This document shows, in pieces, positions 34,301-41,656 of a DNA stretch of 64,000 bases. Numbering within the stretch: position 1 is the first letter of the stretch; every line of letters starts with the position of its first letter. The position numbers were made by a program, and so were the translations under genes. Below the pieces are notes generated by a model, which made no database searches, had not been told where the DNA came from, and was given only the letters and a program-made list of their open reading frames with translations. Source of the stretch: Lysobacterales bacterium 66-474 (GTDB taxonomy: Bacteria; Pseudomonadota; Gammaproteobacteria; Xanthomonadales; Rhodanobacteraceae); assembly GCA_001899805.1 (NCBI GenBank), contig MKWP01000014.1, positions 496,001 through 560,000 on the forward strand. The letters are read 5' to 3'.

Positions 34301-34573
34301 CGCATCCAGGCGCGCGTGGCGTACAACTACCGTTCGAAGCGTGCGGTGTCGCAGGACGTTGGTGGAATCACGGGGCTGGAAATGTACGAGGCACCGCAGA
34401 AATTCATCGATGCGTCGGTTTCCTACAAGTTCAGCAAGTACGCCGAGGTGTTCGTGCAGGGCACCAACCTGAGCAACGAATACCAGCGGTACTACCTGAC
34501 ATGGCCGGATCAACCGGGGCACTCGAATTTCTCCGAGCGCATGGTCATGGTCGGCCTGCGCGGGCAGTGGTGA
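31364..34573 (+). CDS. TonB-dependent receptor, probably for an oligosaccharide
   Basis: A 1069-residue outer-membrane receptor. Signal peptide about 1-29 (ending S-A-M-A-S), then a linker rich in A, Q and K (about 35-70). The plug domain starts near 80 with N-I-Q-D-S-I-T-A-E-S-I-G-Q-L-P-D and D-A-L-Q-R-V-T-G-V-Q-I-N-R, characteristic of the large TIGR01782-type receptors common in Xanthomonadales and caulobacters that import sugars. The barrel fills the rest and ends in G-L-R-G-Q-W, with a C-terminal aromatic residue. No N-terminal signalling domain is seen. Neighbouring permease, glycosidase and LacI genes on the same strand suggest a carbohydrate substrate. Confidence 0.9.
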   Translation: MSTAHRKHPLSLAISVSLFAVVATSAMASPLAGARVDDQAAPAATAQTAPATQSSQPQQSAEEAKKKKASEPTTLSVVNVVGVRASQMRAIELKRNAPNIQDSITAESIGQLPDVTITDALQRVTGVQINRDAGVGTSVDVRGLPEVGTMLNGEVFITPDQIDSQQPDFTMLPATLFRGVDVIKSPTASLTDGGISGSLNLHTYRPWDLPNGFTYSYSADGERGQTSSKWGPEASGLISYNAGGRWGLLLSGDYSDTTRENSIESLDQYGVVLNGENAISAGSYNGFLTAWNGGPIPSQVVQNPDGSVDVNGDGKTNGVFMGSQDIGVYDVKTQRRRKSANASFQMDLGGGFTLTSDLFFARQDQYDRNVGIQFNSTNWQGATYVPLVSRNTGAAIAGQYATPDDPPWVNSQLYTTQVYEKWPGDVESFSQIIQKDSVARNFNIQVDFDNGGPFTATLRGIRDTAHQLRFETDLNTSDSDGTQWPNLTVDGDPVTSVPPGTYIYPSQLGGDRVFNPNGVPPNTIPVIADFRNRNLGISMPPGLAANFANPNDWSFKTLEEDGGNYDRSVGLSAVRFDGHYDFDNGIKLDFGVRNSIRNASNIGFGFETPVYAGMGASDPNGCPVRYLGADVVLQGSSCTAGNSEGAFRAGPLSAQPPSRTPPPLANNWKEYANLLGTGITFWAFDPYGMDNPLSFVRSLYPGLQLQEDPGNTWSVWMKQASGYLQLDFNGHLGSMPYSGNVGVRVIRTNLDITQHLTGLPGPNLTLPADAGTQVTRRQYQDVLPAANFALDITDDLKLRLAYSKNMMPLDLSTWGGGLTLGYSLVQTPTGQLFRVSQGSSSGNPNLNPWRSSNYGASLEYYINPTSMVSLAFFRINVQSFILQGSVTNCDLPDADGVVRGHCVAISEPLQGTGNSIHGAEFDYRQGFTFLPGILSNTGMEFNATWAPSDSGATDLAGNKIPFQDNSKESGNLILWYQDSRIQARVAYNYRSKRAVSQDVGGITGLEMYEAPQKFIDASVSYKFSKYAEVFVQGTNLSNEYQRYYLTWPDQPGHSNFSERMVMVGLRGQW

Positions 34574-34593
34574 GCTGTTGCATGCTTCGGCAG

Positions 34594-34676
34594 GTTGGGC
34601 TGACGCCGGCTTCATCGGCGGAGGCCCAACATTCCCGGAGCACCGTTGGGCTTCGCAAAGAGCCGCTCGGCCCAAC
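34594..34676 (+). repeat. double GTTGGGC/GCCCAAC hairpin repeat
   Basis: GTTGGGC at 34594-34600 pairs with GCCCAAC at 34624-34630, and a second GTTGGGC at 34645-34651 pairs with GCCCAAC at 34670-34676. This fits a common Xanthomonadales intergenic repeat. It lies between the receptor and the permease genes and may attenuate transcription. A similar stem occurs at 57447-57487. Confidence 0.6.
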
Positions 34677-34724
34677 CTGCGATAGCGATTTCGGGTTCGC
34701 CCGCAAACAACGCGAGCTTGGCGC

Positions 34725-36167
34725 ATGACAGCGTCGCGAGACATGACCGGAAACGACATGCCAGCAGCGGAAATCAGCAAACAAGCAGCGGAAACCGGCA
34801 AGCCCGTACGTGGGGAAGGCTTCCATCGATCGATCGGCCTGTTTTCCGGCACCGCGATCAACATGACGCAGATGTGCGGCATCGGGCCGTTCATCACCAT
34901 CCCGATCATGGTGGCGGTGATGGGCGGACCCCAGGCCATCATCGGATGGATCGCCGGCGCCATCCTCGCGGCAGCCGACGGAATGGTGTGGGCGGAACTG
35001 GGCGCGGCGATGCCGGGCTCGGGCGGAACCTACGTGTACCTGCGCGAGGCCTTCCAGTACCGCACCGGCAAACTGATGCCGTTCCTTTTCATCTGGACGG
35101 TGCTGCTGACGATCCCGTTGATCATGTCGACCGGCATCATCGGGATGGTCGAATACCTCGGCTTCTTTTTCCCGCACATGAGCTGGACGGCGGTGCACCT
35201 CATCAGCGTGCTCGCGAGTTTCCTGGTGGTGTTCCTGTTGTATCGCCGGATCGAATCGATCCGCGCGATCACGGTGGCGTTGTGGATCATCATGCTGGTT
35301 GCGGTGATCGGAACGTCCGCCGCGGGGTTCAGTGATTTCCACCCGGACCTGGCTTTCACGTATCCCGCCGGCGCCTTCGGCAGCCACTTCTTCGTGGGCT
35401 TGGGCGCGGGGCTGATCATCGGGATCTACGATTACCTCGGCTATTTCACCACCGCGTACATGGGCGACGAGTTGCGTGATCCGGGCCGGACGATGCCCGG
35501 TTCCATCCTCATCTCGGTGATCGCGATGATGTTCGTGTACCTTGCCCTCAACATCAGCGTGATGGGGGTGGTGCCCTGGCAGGACGTCGCAACCTCGAAA
35601 TCGATCGCCTCGCTGGTGGTCGAACACAGTTGGGGGCACTTCGCGGCCGCGGTCATGACCATCCTGATCATCGTCACCGCGTTTGCGTCGGTGTTTGCAG
35701 GATTGCTCGGGGGCTCGCGCGTGCCATACCAGGCGGCACACGACAAGGTGTTCCTGTCCGCATTCGGACACCTGCACGCGAAGCACGGATTCCCGCACAT
35801 CGCGTTGCTCACGATGGGCGTGGTGATGGCGGCGGGAACCTTCTTCGACCTGACCGAAGTCATCAACATGCTGTTGGCCGCCACCATCATCGTGCAGTCG
35901 GCCGCGCAGATCGTCGCGCTGGTGGTGCTGCGCAAGCGGCAGCCCGGCTTGCGCAGGCCGTACAAGCAGTGGTTGTATCCGTTGCCGTGCATCGTCGCGA
36001 TGGCCGGATGGATTTACGTGTACGTTTCGGCCTCGGCGTTTTCGCTGATCCTGTCCGGTGCATGGATCGTTGCGGGACTCGTGGTTTTCCTCGTCTGGGC
36101 CAAGGTCAACAAATCCTGGCCGTTCGCGCCGGTAGAAATTCGCGAAGCCTATTTGGGGAGCGATTGA
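34725..36167 (+). CDS. APC-superfamily permease
   Basis: A 480-residue inner-membrane transporter with about 12 helices. Helix 1 has G-L-F-S-G-T-A-I-N-M-T-Q-M-C-G-I-G-P-F-I, with the unwound G-I-G-P-F version of the APC substrate loop; A-E-L-G-A-A-M-P-G-S-G-G-T-Y-V-Y-L is the conserved APC helix 2-3 motif. Known relatives carry amino acids, polyamines or other cationic compounds. Next to a glucosaminidase-type GH2 gene it might carry an amino sugar, which is inference. ATG at 34725; another ATG lies six codons later. It is followed by the GH2 gene with four bases between. Confidence 0.85.
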   Translation: MTASRDMTGNDMPAAEISKQAAETGKPVRGEGFHRSIGLFSGTAINMTQMCGIGPFITIPIMVAVMGGPQAIIGWIAGAILAAADGMVWAELGAAMPGSGGTYVYLREAFQYRTGKLMPFLFIWTVLLTIPLIMSTGIIGMVEYLGFFFPHMSWTAVHLISVLASFLVVFLLYRRIESIRAITVALWIIMLVAVIGTSAAGFSDFHPDLAFTYPAGAFGSHFFVGLGAGLIIGIYDYLGYFTTAYMGDELRDPGRTMPGSILISVIAMMFVYLALNISVMGVVPWQDVATSKSIASLVVEHSWGHFAAAVMTILIIVTAFASVFAGLLGGSRVPYQAAHDKVFLSAFGHLHAKHGFPHIALLTMGVVMAAGTFFDLTEVINMLLAATIIVQSAAQIVALVVLRKRQPGLRRPYKQWLYPLPCIVAMAGWIYVYVSASAFSLILSGAWIVAGLVVFLVWAKVNKSWPFAPVEIREAYLGSD

Positions 36168-36171
36168 CGCC

Positions 36172-38877
36172 ATGAAAACCTGCATCGAACATGCTTCCTG
36201 GATGGCGGCGCTGCTGGCGGTGGCGATATCGGCCACGCCGGTTGCGCGCGCCGAAACCGCCATCGCACCCACCCCGATCGATCGGGGCGCAGGGACCACG
36301 ACCGCGATCGGACATTGGGAAATCCGTTCGAGTGCCGAGGCGCAGCAGGGCGGGGCGGAGATATCCGCCGATGGTTTTTCGACCAGGGACTGGTATCCGG
36401 TCAGCGGCCGCGCGACCGTGATGGCCGGGCTGATGGAAAACGGCAGGTACAAGGACGTGTTCCACGATGACAACCTGCGCACGGTGGCGCGCCATCACTT
36501 CGTGGTTCCCTGGTGGTACCGCACGCAATTCACGCTGGCGAAAGACGCGCACGGGTTGCACACGCTGCTGCGCAGCAATGGGATCATCGGCGGCGCCGAT
36601 GTGTGGCTCAACGGTCATCAGGTCGCGTCGCAACCGGAAACCCGCGGCGCCTATCCCGTGCACGAGTTCGACGTGACGCGCTGGGTGCACGAAGGCGTGA
36701 ACACGCTCACGCTGCGTGTGCATCCGGCCGATCCCTTCACGGGTTTCCTGATGGGCTGGGTCGACTGGAATCCGGCGCCGCCCGACAACAACATGGGCCC
36801 GTGGCGCGGCGTGGACATCGTGCAGACCGGCCCCGTCGAGCTGCGCTTTCCCCAGGTCGCGTCGACGCTCTCGCCGGATCTTTCGCGCGCGGCCTTGAGG
36901 GTGAAGGTGGAAGCCAGGAACCTCGACAGCGTGGCGCATGACGCGACGGTGACGGGCGAAGTCGCTGGCGTTTCGCTGCGGCAGAAAGTCCATCTCGACC
37001 CGGGGCAAAACCGAGTCGTCCTGTTTTCTCCCAAGACCGATTCCGGACTCGATCTTGACCGCCCGAAAATCTGGTGGCCGATCGGCATGGGCGACCATCC
37101 GCTCTATGACTTGAAGCTGGCCGCATCGGTGGATGGCGCCGAATCCGATCGCGCCGCGACCACCTTCGGCATCCGCAGCGCGACCTCGAAGCTCACGAAG
37201 CAGGGCTACATCCAGTTCTTCATCAACGGCAAGCCGGTGCTGATCCGCGGCGGCGGCTGGGCGCCCGACATGTTCCTGCGCGTCGATCCCGCGCGCATGG
37301 AGGCCGAGTTCAGCTACGTCCGCAACATGGGGCTCAATGCGATCCGCAGCGAAGGCAAACTGGAGGACCAGCACTTCTACGACCTCGCCGATCGCGACGG
37401 CATCATGATCCTGCCGGGCTGGGAATGTTGCAGCAAATGGGAGGCATGGGCCAAGACGGGTGGCGAGCCGTGGGACGACGCGGACATGAAGATCGCGCGA
37501 GAGTCGGCGGCGAGCGAAGCGCGTTTGCTGCGCAATCATCCATCCGTGATCGCCTTCCTGATCGGCAGCGACAATGCGCCGCCGCCCGCGATCGCGAAGA
37601 TGTACGTCGACACCTTGCATGCGGAAGGTTGGGACACGCCGATCGTCTCCGCCGCAACCGACCAGGCCAGCACCGCGGCAGGTCCCTCGGGCATGAAGAT
37701 GGCCGGCCCCTACGCATGGATACCGCCGTCGTACTGGTACGCCGACAAGCTGGGCGGCGCCTTCGGGTTCGATTCCGAGGTGAGCGCGGGCGCCGATATT
37801 CCGCGCCTGGAAGACGTCGAGCGCATGTTGTCGCCGCTGTCGCAGGAAGCCTTGTGGAAGTACCCGAAGGTCCGGCAATACCATGCGACCGCGTCGTGGT
37901 CGCCGTTCGCGAAGCTGGAACCGTTCGACAATGCGCTCGCGAAACGCTACGGGCCGCCGAAGAGTCTCGCCGATTACGTGCAGAAGGCCCAGCTCGACAA
38001 CTACGACAACGTGCGCGCGCAGTTCGAGGCCTTCAACGCGCACATGGATTCGGCCAATCCGTCCACCGGCGTGATCTACTGGATGCTCAACAACGCCTGG
38101 CCGTCGCTGCACTGGCACCTGTACGACTGGTACATGAATCCGGCCGGCGCATATTTCGGTGCCAAGAAGGCCAACGAGCTGGTGCATATCCAGTATTCGT
38201 ACGACACGCGGGACATCGTGCTGGTGAACCACACACTGGTCGACGAACATGGATTGCAGGCGCGTGTCCGGGTGCGCGACCTCGACGGCAGCGTGCGCTA
38301 CGACAAGTGGTTCACCGACATCGACGTGCAGGGGAACCGTACGCGGCCATTGACCGTAGTGCCGGAAATTTCACGGTTGTCGGGAACGTATTTCGTCGAG
38401 CTCGACCTCGAATCCGCCGATGGCAACCCCGTCAGCCGCAACGTCTACTGGCTTTCGACCCGACCGGACGTGCTCGATTGGAAGCATTCGAACTGGTACA
38501 TGACGCCGCTCACGCAGTACGCCGACCTGACCGCGCTGCAATCGCTGCCGGCTGCAACGACCGACGTGCACGCGAGCACGCGGCGCGATGGCGACGACAA
38601 CGTCACCACCGTCACGTTGAGCGTGCCGGCTTCGTCGAAGGCCGTGGCCTTGTTCCAGCACGTCACGATCAAGCGCGACATGCACGGCGATCCCGTGCTG
38701 CCCATCCTGTGGAGCGACAACGACATCACGCTGTGGCCCGGCGAGTCCCTCACCTTGACCGCGCGCTATGCGGCGAAGGGAATCGCGGCGCCGGTAGTAG
38801 AAGTGTCGGGTTGGAACGTCACGGCGCGACAGATACCGGCCACTGCGAAGCGCGCGGATGGCTCTTCATCGGATTGA
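36172..38877 (+). CDS. exported GH2 glycosidase of the exo-beta-D-glucosaminidase type
   Basis: A 901-residue protein with a signal peptide (about 1-27, ending A-R-A-E). GH2 architecture: N-terminal jelly-roll sugar-binding domain (about 60-220), Ig-like domain (about 225-340), TIM barrel (about 340-640), then two beta domains. H-P-S-V-I-A-F-L-I-G-S-D with acid/base D467, and G-F-D-S-E-V-S-A-G with nucleophile E536, match the CsxA chitosanolytic exo-glucosaminidases, in which an aspartate and not a glutamate is the acid/base. It would remove glucosamine from chitosan ends in the periplasm; another amino-sugar glycan or mannoside is possible. Four bases separate it from the permease and three from the lacI gene. 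Confidence 0.8.
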   Translation: MKTCIEHASWMAALLAVAISATPVARAETAIAPTPIDRGAGTTTAIGHWEIRSSAEAQQGGAEISADGFSTRDWYPVSGRATVMAGLMENGRYKDVFHDDNLRTVARHHFVVPWWYRTQFTLAKDAHGLHTLLRSNGIIGGADVWLNGHQVASQPETRGAYPVHEFDVTRWVHEGVNTLTLRVHPADPFTGFLMGWVDWNPAPPDNNMGPWRGVDIVQTGPVELRFPQVASTLSPDLSRAALRVKVEARNLDSVAHDATVTGEVAGVSLRQKVHLDPGQNRVVLFSPKTDSGLDLDRPKIWWPIGMGDHPLYDLKLAASVDGAESDRAATTFGIRSATSKLTKQGYIQFFINGKPVLIRGGGWAPDMFLRVDPARMEAEFSYVRNMGLNAIRSEGKLEDQHFYDLADRDGIMILPGWECCSKWEAWAKTGGEPWDDADMKIARESAASEARLLRNHPSVIAFLIGSDNAPPPAIAKMYVDTLHAEGWDTPIVSAATDQASTAAGPSGMKMAGPYAWIPPSYWYADKLGGAFGFDSEVSAGADIPRLEDVERMLSPLSQEALWKYPKVRQYHATASWSPFAKLEPFDNALAKRYGPPKSLADYVQKAQLDNYDNVRAQFEAFNAHMDSANPSTGVIYWMLNNAWPSLHWHLYDWYMNPAGAYFGAKKANELVHIQYSYDTRDIVLVNHTLVDEHGLQARVRVRDLDGSVRYDKWFTDIDVQGNRTRPLTVVPEISRLSGTYFVELDLESADGNPVSRNVYWLSTRPDVLDWKHSNWYMTPLTQYADLTALQSLPAATTDVHASTRRDGDDNVTTVTLSVPASSKAVALFQHVTIKRDMHGDPVLPILWSDNDITLWPGESLTLTARYAAKGIAAPVVEVSGWNVTARQIPATAKRADGSSSD

Positions 38878-38880
38878 GCG

Positions 38881-39909
38881 ATGACACGGGACCGGATCCG
38901 CATGAAGCGCGCAACCATCAACGATGTCGCCCGGGTCGCCGGCACGTCGAAAAAGACCGTCTCGCGGGTCCTCAACAACGAGCCGAACGTGCGGGAGTCG
39001 ATGCGCCAGCGCGTCATGTCCGCGGTGGCCGCGCTCAACTACCGTCCGCTCACCTCCGCGCGCAGCCTCGCCACGAACCGTTCCTTCATGATCGGTTTGC
39101 TGTACGACAACCTCTCGCCCAGCTACATCATGGAAGTCCAGGCCGGCGTGCTGGAAGCGTGCGAAGCCCAGCATTACAGCATGATGGTGCAGCCGCTGGT
39201 CTCGATGGCGCCGGATTTCGTCGAACGGGTCGAGGACATCCTGTCGCGGCATCGGCCCGACGGGCTGATCCTGACGCCGCCGATCACCGACCATCCGCAG
39301 TTGCTGGACAGCCTGCGCAAGAACGATGTGCCGTTTGCCTCGATCGCGCCGATGCACGCCAAGGGCTGCATCGGGGTGAGCCTGCGCGAGCGCGAAGCCG
39401 CCGCGACGATGGTCGCGCACCTGGTTTCGCTGGGCCATCGCCGCATCGCCCACATCCTCGGCGACCCCAAGCACGGCGCCGGCATCTGGCGCCTGGCAGG
39501 TTACCGCGATGGCCTGAAACGCGCCGGATTGAAGGAAAACCCGGCGTACATGGTGCAGGGCCGGTTTTCCTTCGAATCGGGCGTGGCCGCGGCACGCCAG
39601 CTGCTGGCCCTGCGGCAGCGGCCGACCGCCATCTTCGCGGCCGACGACGACATGGCCACCGGCGCGATCTGGGCCGCATCCGAAGCGGGGATAGCGGTTC
39701 CGGGCGAGATTTCCATCTGCGGTTTCGACGACACCACGATCGCGAAGCAAGTGTGGCCGCCGTTGACGACGATCCATCAGCCGGTGCGCGAGATGGGCCG
39801 GCGCGCCACCGAGGAGTTGTTGCGGCGCGTGCACGGCAAGGGCGAGGCCACGATGGTCGAGGTCAACTACGAGATGCGCATCCGGGCTTCGACCGCGCCC
39901 ACGTCCTGA
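38881..39909 (+). CDS. LacI/GalR-family transcriptional regulator
   Basis: A 342-residue repressor. The helix-turn-helix is at 12-31 (T-I-N-D-V-A-R-V-A-G-T-S-K-K-T-V-S-R-V-L), followed by the hinge helix and L-N-Y-R-P; the rest is a periplasmic-binding-like effector domain (about 65-335) with the S-L-G-H-R-R-I-A-H and D-D-M-A-T-G-A motifs. It may bind the two operators before glk, which are the only such dyads I found in the window. A second ATG at codon 8 is also possible. It starts three bases after the GH2 stop and so belongs to the same operon; its effector is probably a sugar released by that enzyme (inference). Confidence 0.88.
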   Translation: MTRDRIRMKRATINDVARVAGTSKKTVSRVLNNEPNVRESMRQRVMSAVAALNYRPLTSARSLATNRSFMIGLLYDNLSPSYIMEVQAGVLEACEAQHYSMMVQPLVSMAPDFVERVEDILSRHRPDGLILTPPITDHPQLLDSLRKNDVPFASIAPMHAKGCIGVSLREREAAATMVAHLVSLGHRRIAHILGDPKHGAGIWRLAGYRDGLKRAGLKENPAYMVQGRFSFESGVAAARQLLALRQRPTAIFAADDDMATGAIWAASEAGIAVPGEISICGFDDTTIAKQVWPPLTTIHQPVREMGRRATEELLRRVHGKGEATMVEVNYEMRIRASTAPTS

Positions 39910-39991
39910 CCGGAACGCGTACCATCCGCCATGTCGCGCCGGCCTTGCGCGCAAGGGGCGACTGTATTTCGATCGAGAGGAGAATCGACGC

Positions 39992-40837
39992 ATGTCCGCC
40001 GCACCAGACGCCGCGAAGCCGGTCCGGAAATTCCATTTCATCTCCGGGCTGCCACGCGCGGGCAGCACGCTGCTGGCCGCCATCCTGAAGCAGAACCCGC
40101 GTTTCCGCGCAGGCATGACCAGCCCGCTTGCCGACATCATGGGCGTGGTGATCGCGGAGGCCAGCAGCAAGAACGATTTTTCGTTCGCGGTTTCCGATGA
40201 CCAACGCGTCTCGCTGCTGCGCGGGCTGGTCGAGAATTTCTACGCGGGACCGGCCGGCGCGGAGGTCACGTTCGACACCAGCCGCTTGTGGTGCAGCCGG
40301 ATGCAACTGCTCGACATGCTGTTCCCGCAGGCCAAGGTCATCGCCTGCGTGCGCCAGTTGCCGTGGGTGCTGGACAGCATGGAACGGCTGGTGCGCAGGC
40401 AGCCGGTCGGCGTCAGCAAGGTGTTCCGGTTCGACACCAACACCACGGTGTACTCCCGCATCGAGGCGCTGACCGACCCGAGGGGCATGGTGGGTTTTTC
40501 ATTCCAGGCGATCAAGGACGCGTTTTACGGCCAGTACGCACCCGACCACCTCTTGTTGCTCACTTACGAGAGCCTGGTGCGGGATCCGGTTGCAGCCGTC
40601 CGCGCGGTCTACCAGTTCATCGGCGAACCCTGGTTCGAACACGACTTCGACGACGTCGAGTACAACGCGAACGAATTCGATGCGCGGGTCGGAATGCCGG
40701 GCTTGCACACCGTGCGCACCAAAGTGGAGGCCGTCGAGCGCAAGCCCATCCTGCCTCGCGAAATATTCAACCGCTTCGCCAACGAGTCGTTCTGGCTGGA
40801 CCCGAAGAACAACGTGGGCAACGTGCCCGTCGTCTGA
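39992..40837 (+). CDS. sulfotransferase-family protein
   Basis: A 281-residue soluble protein with the PAPS 5'-phosphosulfate loop S-G-L-P-R-A-G-S-T-L-L at 18-28 and a Sulfotransfer_3-like fold; the 3'-phosphate site should be R-Q-L-P-W-V-L-D-S-M in the middle. The acceptor is unknown. A GAGGAG ribosome site precedes the ATG. It follows lacI by 82 bases on the same strand and might be in the same unit, or be independent. The downstream DHFR-like gene converges on it. Confidence 0.8.
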   Translation: MSAAPDAAKPVRKFHFISGLPRAGSTLLAAILKQNPRFRAGMTSPLADIMGVVIAEASSKNDFSFAVSDDQRVSLLRGLVENFYAGPAGAEVTFDTSRLWCSRMQLLDMLFPQAKVIACVRQLPWVLDSMERLVRRQPVGVSKVFRFDTNTTVYSRIEALTDPRGMVGFSFQAIKDAFYGQYAPDHLLLLTYESLVRDPVAAVRAVYQFIGEPWFEHDFDDVEYNANEFDARVGMPGLHTVRTKVEAVERKPILPREIFNRFANESFWLDPKNNVGNVPVV

Positions 40838-40889
40838 AGCAGCGGGGCAGGGCAGCCGGCGCGGCAGCGAATGCCGGGGCCGGTGCGTG

Positions 40890-41423
40890 TCAAGCAGGAA
40901 CGTACGTCAACCTGATTACGTCCTCGACGATCACATCGCTGGCCACGAGGCGGAGCCGCGGCCGCGGACCCGCGAAGAACGGCTTGCCGCGGCCCAGCAC
41001 GACGGGGTGGATGTAGAGCCGGTACTCGTCGACGAGACCAAGATCGGTCAGGCTTTGCGCCAGCTCCGGTCCCGCGACTTCGATCTCCCCGGCGAGCTCC
41101 GCTTTCATTCCCCGTATCACTGACTCGATGTCATCGGCGACAAGCGTGGCTTTCGGGCCGACCGACTTCAGCGAGCGCGACACGACCCATTTCGGTTTGC
41201 TCCGCCATGCCGCCGCGTATTCACGTTCGTCCGCGTCCCAATCGGGAGAGTCTTCGTCCCAATAACGCATGACCTCGTACATCCGGCGGCCGTACACCAT
41301 GCCCGTCAGGCCGCGCACCCGCTCTGTGAAATGGCGAAAGAGCGCCGGATCAGGCGGCCCGAATGCCAGATGGTCGACGTAGCCATCCAGGGACTGGTTC
41401 AATTCGAATACGAGCTTCGCCAT
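40890..41423 (-). CDS. dihydrofolate reductase-family protein (RibD C-terminal type)
   Basis: A 177-residue protein of the RibD_C/DHFR-like superfamily: F-E-L-N-Q-S-L-D-G-Y-V-D at the N-terminus, Y-G-R-R-M-Y-E-V-M-R-Y-W in the middle and V-A-G-P-E-L-A-Q-S-L, then H-P-V-V-L-G-R-G-K-P-F-F. These stand-alone proteins are reductases with unknown substrates and are common as orphan genes. It is probably not the folate enzyme. It converges with the sulfotransferase gene and its upstream side borders a lower-G+C stretch. Confidence 0.85.
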   Translation of the reverse strand: MAKLVFELNQSLDGYVDHLAFGPPDPALFRHFTERVRGLTGMVYGRRMYEVMRYWDEDSPDWDADEREYAAAWRSKPKWVVSRSLKSVGPKATLVADDIESVIRGMKAELAGEIEVAGPELAQSLTDLGLVDEYRLYIHPVVLGRGKPFFAGPRPRLRLVASDVIVEDVIRLTYVPA

Positions 41424-41656
41424 GGGAATTTCCCCTCCAAGGCCTGCAGGGACAGCTTGGCCTGCTGCTATGCAGAACCAAGGTTAATCTGCGCGCGGCG
41501 GCGTCGGTACGGTCAATAGCCAACAATGTGGGACGACCCAAGGCGATCATTCGACAATTCCTTAATTACCTCCTTCCCCCTTGCTCCCTTGCTCGGGCTT
41601 TAGCTTTACATCCGCAGGTTGCCCGGCCAATTGACAGGACCCCTTGAGCGCCTCCG
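41424..41656. other. lower-G+C intergenic stretch
   Basis: About 230 bases without a recognisable gene. The 60 bases from 41521 are 50% G+C, against about two thirds in typical neighbouring genes. It joins the low-G+C orphan gene on the right, so the imported segment probably begins here. No direct repeat or attachment site was found at its edge. Confidence 0.5.

Noticed and set aside
31394..34963. Very long open frame on the minus strand opposite the TonB receptor gene
   Set aside because: The plus-strand protein has a signal peptide, plug and barrel motifs; the opposite frame encodes a His/Arg/Val-rich sequence with no family feature. Such frames are expected in G+C-rich codon-biased DNA.
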